64,000 bases of DNA from Ramlibacter sp. Lineage in GTDB: Bacteria > Pseudomonadota > Gammaproteobacteria > Burkholderiales > Burkholderiaceae_C. The DNA is taken from assembly GCA_019635415.1 (NCBI GenBank), contig JAHBZN010000001.1:1302001-1366000 (forward strand), in the 5' to 3' direction. Each line of letters starts with the position of its first letter. Position 1 is the first letter of the stretch. The position numbers and the translations under genes were made by a program. This document shows, one piece after another, positions 61,150-64,000 of the stretch. Under the pieces are notes generated by a model. That model had not been told where the DNA came from. It saw only the letters and a list, made by a program, of their open reading frames with translations, and searched no databases.

Positions 61150-62580
61150 ATGCCTACTCCGCCCCCGCACATCCCTTTTGCCAAGCCCGTTCTGGCGGCG
61201 GCGCTCGTCGCGCTGCTGGGCGGCTGCGCCGTGGGCCCGGCCTACGAACGCCCCGCGACCCCCGCGCCCGCGGCCTACAGGGAGCAGGGCCCCTGGGTGC
61301 CGGCCGCCCCGGCGGATGCGCTGGAGCGCGGGCCCTGGTGGGCGTTGTTCAAGGACCCCGGGCTCGATGCCCTGGTGGCCCAGGTCGAGGTGTCCAACCA
61401 GAACGTGGCTGCCGCCGTGGCGTCGTACGCTCAGGCCCGCGCGCTGCTGGCGCAGCAGCGCGCCGCCATGTTTCCCACCGTGGGCCTGAACCTGGGCGCC
61501 AACCGCAGCGGCGGGGGGGGGTCGACCGCCGGCACGCGCAACAGCTACCAGCTCAACATCGGTGCGAGCTGGGAGCCCGACGTCTGGGGGCGTCTGGGGC
61601 AGGGAGTGGCGGGGGCCCAGGCTGCCGCCGCGGCCAGCGCTGCCGATCTGGCTTCGGCCCGGCTGTCGGCCCAGGGCGAACTGGCGGCGGCCTATGTGCT
61701 GCTGCGCCAGACCGACGCGCAACGCGCGCTTCTGGCCCAGACCCTGTCGGGCTACGAGCGCTCGCGCCAGATCGCGCAGAACCGGTACGACGCAGGCATC
61801 GCGCCCCGCACCGACGTGCTCCAGGCTGAAACCCAATGGGCCAACACCCGTGCCGACGACCTTACGCTGAGCCGCCAGCGGGCCCAGGCCGAGCATGCGA
61901 TCGCCGTGCTCATCGGCCGCGCGCCGGCCGAGTTCAGCCTGCCCGTGCAGGCCGATTGGCGGCCGGCGGTGCCGGCCGTGCCCCTCGTGGTGCCGTCGGC
62001 GCTGCTGCAGCGCCGCCCCGACATCGCTTCGCGCGAACGCCGCGTGGCGCAGGCCAATGCACAAATCGGCATCGCGCAGGCGGCCTATTACCCCAGCATC
62101 GGCCTGAGCGCGTCGGTGGGCACCAGTGGCCCGCGCATCGCGGACCTGCTGAGTCCGTCCCACCTGGTGTGGGCGCTGGGCGCCTCGCTGGCCCAGAACC
62201 TGTTCAACGCCGGCGCCACGGGCGCGCGGGTGGATGCGGCCCGTGCCGCGCTGGACCAGGCCGCCGCGCAGTACCGCCAGACCGTGCTCGCGGCGTTCCA
62301 GGATGTGGAGAACCAGCTCGTGGCGACCCGCGTGCTGCAGGAGCAGCAGGTGCTGCGCGAACAGGCGTCGCGCGCGGCGGATGAGGCCGAGCAGCTGCAG
62401 CTCAACCGCTACCAGGCCGGACAGGTCAGTTTCACGGAAGTCATTGCCGCCCAGGCCGCGGCCCGCAGCGCGCGCCGCGCGCTGGTGCAACTGCAGGCGG
62501 ACCGCCAGACGGCGGCCATTGCGCTGATCCAGGCGCTGGGCGGCGGCTGGCAGGCCCCCACGACCCCCGGTTCACCCTGA
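61150..62580 (+). CDS. Outer-membrane efflux lipoprotein, NodT/OprM family
   Basis: Outer-membrane factor of 476 residues that completes the RND system. Lipoprotein signal with lipobox 'LLGGC', Cys26 as the lipidated residue. Two repeated coiled-coil and barrel halves are marked by 'WWALFKDPGLDALVAQVEVSN' (shown in part) and 'LLQRRPDIASRERRVAQANA'. 'NRYQAGQVSFTEVIAAQ' is the usual second-repeat motif. It begins 10 bp after mdtC, so adaptor, both pumps and the channel are one operon. Confidence 0.93.
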   Translation: MPTPPPHIPFAKPVLAAALVALLGGCAVGPAYERPATPAPAAYREQGPWVPAAPADALERGPWWALFKDPGLDALVAQVEVSNQNVAAAVASYAQARALLAQQRAAMFPTVGLNLGANRSGGGGSTAGTRNSYQLNIGASWEPDVWGRLGQGVAGAQAAAAASAADLASARLSAQGELAAAYVLLRQTDAQRALLAQTLSGYERSRQIAQNRYDAGIAPRTDVLQAETQWANTRADDLTLSRQRAQAEHAIAVLIGRAPAEFSLPVQADWRPAVPAVPLVVPSALLQRRPDIASRERRVAQANAQIGIAQAAYYPSIGLSASVGTSGPRIADLLSPSHLVWALGASLAQNLFNAGATGARVDAARAALDQAAAQYRQTVLAAFQDVENQLVATRVLQEQQVLREQASRAADEAEQLQLNRYQAGQVSFTEVIAAQAAARSARRALVQLQADRQTAAIALIQALGGGWQAPTTPGSP

Positions 62581-62617
62581 AAAGTGCCTGAAGCCCAGTA
62601 GTGGCTGCCACTGTTCG

Positions 62618-62634
62618 CTATGAAAATCAGAGCA
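62618..62634. repeat. 17-nt dispersed repeat, copy 5
   Basis: GCTATGAAAATCAGAGC, the reverse complement orientation of copies 2 to 4 (GCTCTGATTTTCATAGC). It lies in the 59-bp gap between the convergent stops of the efflux channel and the MFS gene. Confidence 0.75.
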
Positions 62635-62639
62635 GGTGG

Positions 62640-64000
62640 CTAGCCGGCTGACCTGGCCAGGCGGTTGGCCCAGGCCTGCAGGCCGGCCACCAGCAGCGCT
62701 GAAGCGCACAGGTACAGCAGCGCCACGCCCAGCGCCGAGCCCCAGGCGTGCGCATCGGTCGCGCCCTGCAGCCGGCCGTAAAACAGGATGCCGATCAGGG
62801 CCACGCCCAGCGCATTGCCCGCCTGCTGCACGGTGGCGATCGTGCCCGAGGCCACGCCCGCATGCTGGGGCGGCAGGCCAGCCAGCACCGCGGAAACCAG
62901 GGGCGCCATCACCAGCCCCAGGCCCGCGCCCTGCAGCAACAGCAGCGGCACCATCCAGAACAGGGTGGATGGCCCGGCCCACAGCGTCACGTTCAGGCAT
63001 TGCAGCGCATGACCCAGCGCCAGCAGCAACGCGCCACGCGCGATGGGCGCCCCGCCGAGCCACCGCGCCAGGCCCGGCGCCGCCCAGGAGGTGGCAAAGA
63101 AGCCCGCGGCCAGTGCCGTGAAGATCAACCCTGAGGGCAGCGGCGCCAGGCCCAGCCCCTGCTGCATGTACAGCGCAAGCACGAAATACAGCGAGGCATT
63201 GCCAGCATAGAACGCCAGCGTGGTGGCCAGGCCCAGCACAAAGCTGCGGTGCGCGAGCAGGGCCGGCGCCAGCAGGGGCGCGCCGCCGCGCCGGCCCAAC
63301 CACCGTTGCTGCAGCGCGAAGGCCACAGCCAGCGGCAGGGCCAGCGCCAGGCTCAGCAAGCTCCACAGCGGCCAGCCCTGCTCGCGCCCCTCCACCAGCG
63401 GCAGCACTACCGCCGTGCAGACGGCCGCGGCCAGTGCCGCGCCCGCCAAGTCCAGCCGCGCGCCGGCCTTGTTCGCCAGCGGCGGGAGTAGCCGTGGTGC
63501 CAGCGCCAGCGCGGCCAGGCCCACCGGCACGTTGATGAGGAAGCAGCTGCGCCAGCCCAGCCCGGCCAGGTTGGCGTGGATCAGCAGGCCGCCCACGAGC
63601 TGGCCCAGCGTGGCCCCCAGGCCCAGCGTGAGCCCGTAGGCGGCGAACGCGCGGGCGCGCCGCTCACCGGTGTAGACCAGGCCCATCATGGCCAGCACCT
63701 GGGGCTGCAGCAGCGCGCCGGCCAGGCCCTGCAGCACCCGCGCCGCCACCAGCGTGCCGGCGTCGGGTGCCAGGCCGCAGGCGGCCGAAGCCAGCGTGAA
63801 CAGCGCCAGCCCGGTCATGAACATGCGCCGGCGGCCGAAGATGTCGCCCAGCCGGCCGCCCGTGATCAGCCCGGCGGCCGTGGCCAGGCCGTAACCGGCC
63901 ACCACCATCTGCAGCGTGGCGGCGCTGCTGTGCAGTTCGCCTTGCATCGAGGGCAGGGCGACGTTGACGATGAAAAAGTCCAGCACCACCATGAAGGTGC
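62640..64000 (-). CDS. MFS drug exporter, DHA2-type (5' end outside window)
   Basis: Major facilitator superfamily transporter; at least 452 residues are visible and the true start is probably just beyond the window, because 'VVLDFFIVNVALPSMQGEL' is the first helix of such proteins and normally follows a short N-terminal tail. Motif A is 'GGRLGDIFGRRRMFMTGLA' and the antiporter motif C region is 'GPxxGQ'-like 'GLGATLGQLVGGLL'. About fourteen helices fit the DHA2 (EmrB-like) branch that exports drugs by proton exchange. Convergent with the RND operon; a function shared with it is not implied. Confidence 0.88.
   Translation of the reverse strand, partial: TFMVVLDFFIVNVALPSMQGELHSSAATLQMVVAGYGLATAAGLITGGRLGDIFGRRRMFMTGLALFTLASAACGLAPDAGTLVAARVLQGLAGALLQPQVLAMMGLVYTGERRARAFAAYGLTLGLGATLGQLVGGLLIHANLAGLGWRSCFLINVPVGLAALALAPRLLPPLANKAGARLDLAGAALAAAVCTAVVLPLVEGREQGWPLWSLLSLALALPLAVAFALQQRWLGRRGGAPLLAPALLAHRSFVLGLATTLAFYAGNASLYFVLALYMQQGLGLAPLPSGLIFTALAAGFFATSWAAPGLARWLGGAPIARGALLLALGHALQCLNVTLWAGPSTLFWMVPLLLLQGAGLGLVMAPLVSAVLAGLPPQHAGVASGTIATVQQAGNALGVALIGILFYGRLQGATDAHAWGSALGVALLYLCASALLVAGLQAWANRLARSAG

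Noticed and set aside
57924..61184. A 1086-codon open frame on the minus strand opposite mdtC
   Set aside because: It is the antisense shadow of mdtC: Gln/His/Arg/Gly-rich translation, no domain pattern, no ribosome-binding site. High GC keeps stops rare on the opposite strand.
1..64000. CRISPR arrays, tRNA or rRNA genes, insertion sequences and prophage genes
   Set aside because: I found no regularly spaced direct repeats, no tRNA-like cloverleaf regions, and no transposase, integrase or phage structural proteins among the convincing reading frames.

Overview
The window is GC-rich, densely coding bacterial chromosome with no phage, insertion sequence, CRISPR array or tRNA. It most likely comes from a betaproteobacterium of the Comamonadaceae (Burkholderiales). 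The basis is the ccoI-S-N-O-Q-P-G-H cluster beside two FNR genes and hemN, the zapA/6S RNA arrangement, and a dispersed 17-nt repeat that I associate with that family. The family call is inference; no 16S or other marker gene is present.

Layout. (1) 1-5.3 kb: the 3' end of an acyl-CoA synthetase, a large glycine-rich exported DUF11 protein and a FadE-type acyl-CoA dehydrogenase. (2) 5.4-22.9 kb: a microaerobic island. It holds two UspA proteins, the copper ATPase CcoI and the complete cbb3 oxidase cluster, an antiporter, a fatty acid desaturase, a PAS histidine kinase with its response regulator, a stand-alone receiver protein, two FNR-type [4Fe-4S] regulators tail to tail, hemN and a TauE/DsbD-like membrane protein. 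Five FNR boxes sit in its promoters. At several of them a -10-like hexamer lies at the spacing expected for a class II (-41.5) activator. (3) 22.9-34.3 kb: an acetyltransferase, a YdiJ-like flavin/Fe-S dehydrogenase and a GntR repressor, divergent from a serine-glyoxylate-type aminotransferase, a DctPQM TRAP transporter, an enoyl-CoA hydratase and a CaiB-type CoA-transferase. Two identical palindromes mark the GntR-controlled promoters. A TauE/SafE permease closes the region. (4) 34.3-35.1 kb: a probable 6S RNA gene, zapA and a small coiled-coil gene. (5) 35.2-46.4 kb: a cobalamin riboswitch and an eleven-gene vitamin B12 uptake and salvage operon (btuB, a signal-less BtuF-like protein, cobU, btuFCD, cobO, cbiB, cobD, cobQ, cobT). 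No cobS or alpha-ribazole phosphatase gene follows. (6) 46.5-53.0 kb: a LysR regulator divergent from a five-gene acyl-CoA operon (MaoC-like hydratase, acyl-CoA dehydrogenase, CoA-transferase, MmgE/PrpD, CitE-like lyase). This looks like catabolism of a branched C5 dicarboxylic acid. (7) 53.2-62.6 kb: an MdtABC-type RND efflux system with its outer-membrane factor. (8) A convergent MFS exporter truncated by the window end.

How the genes work together. Region 2 combines low-oxygen sensing (FNR pair, two-component system), the high-affinity oxidase with its copper and haem supply (CcoI, CcoG, HemN), membrane lipid desaturation and stress proteins under one DNA signal. Regions 3 and 6 are separate, locally regulated catabolic units that share a CoA-activation logic. 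Region 5 is a self-contained B12 import and repair unit controlled by its own product.
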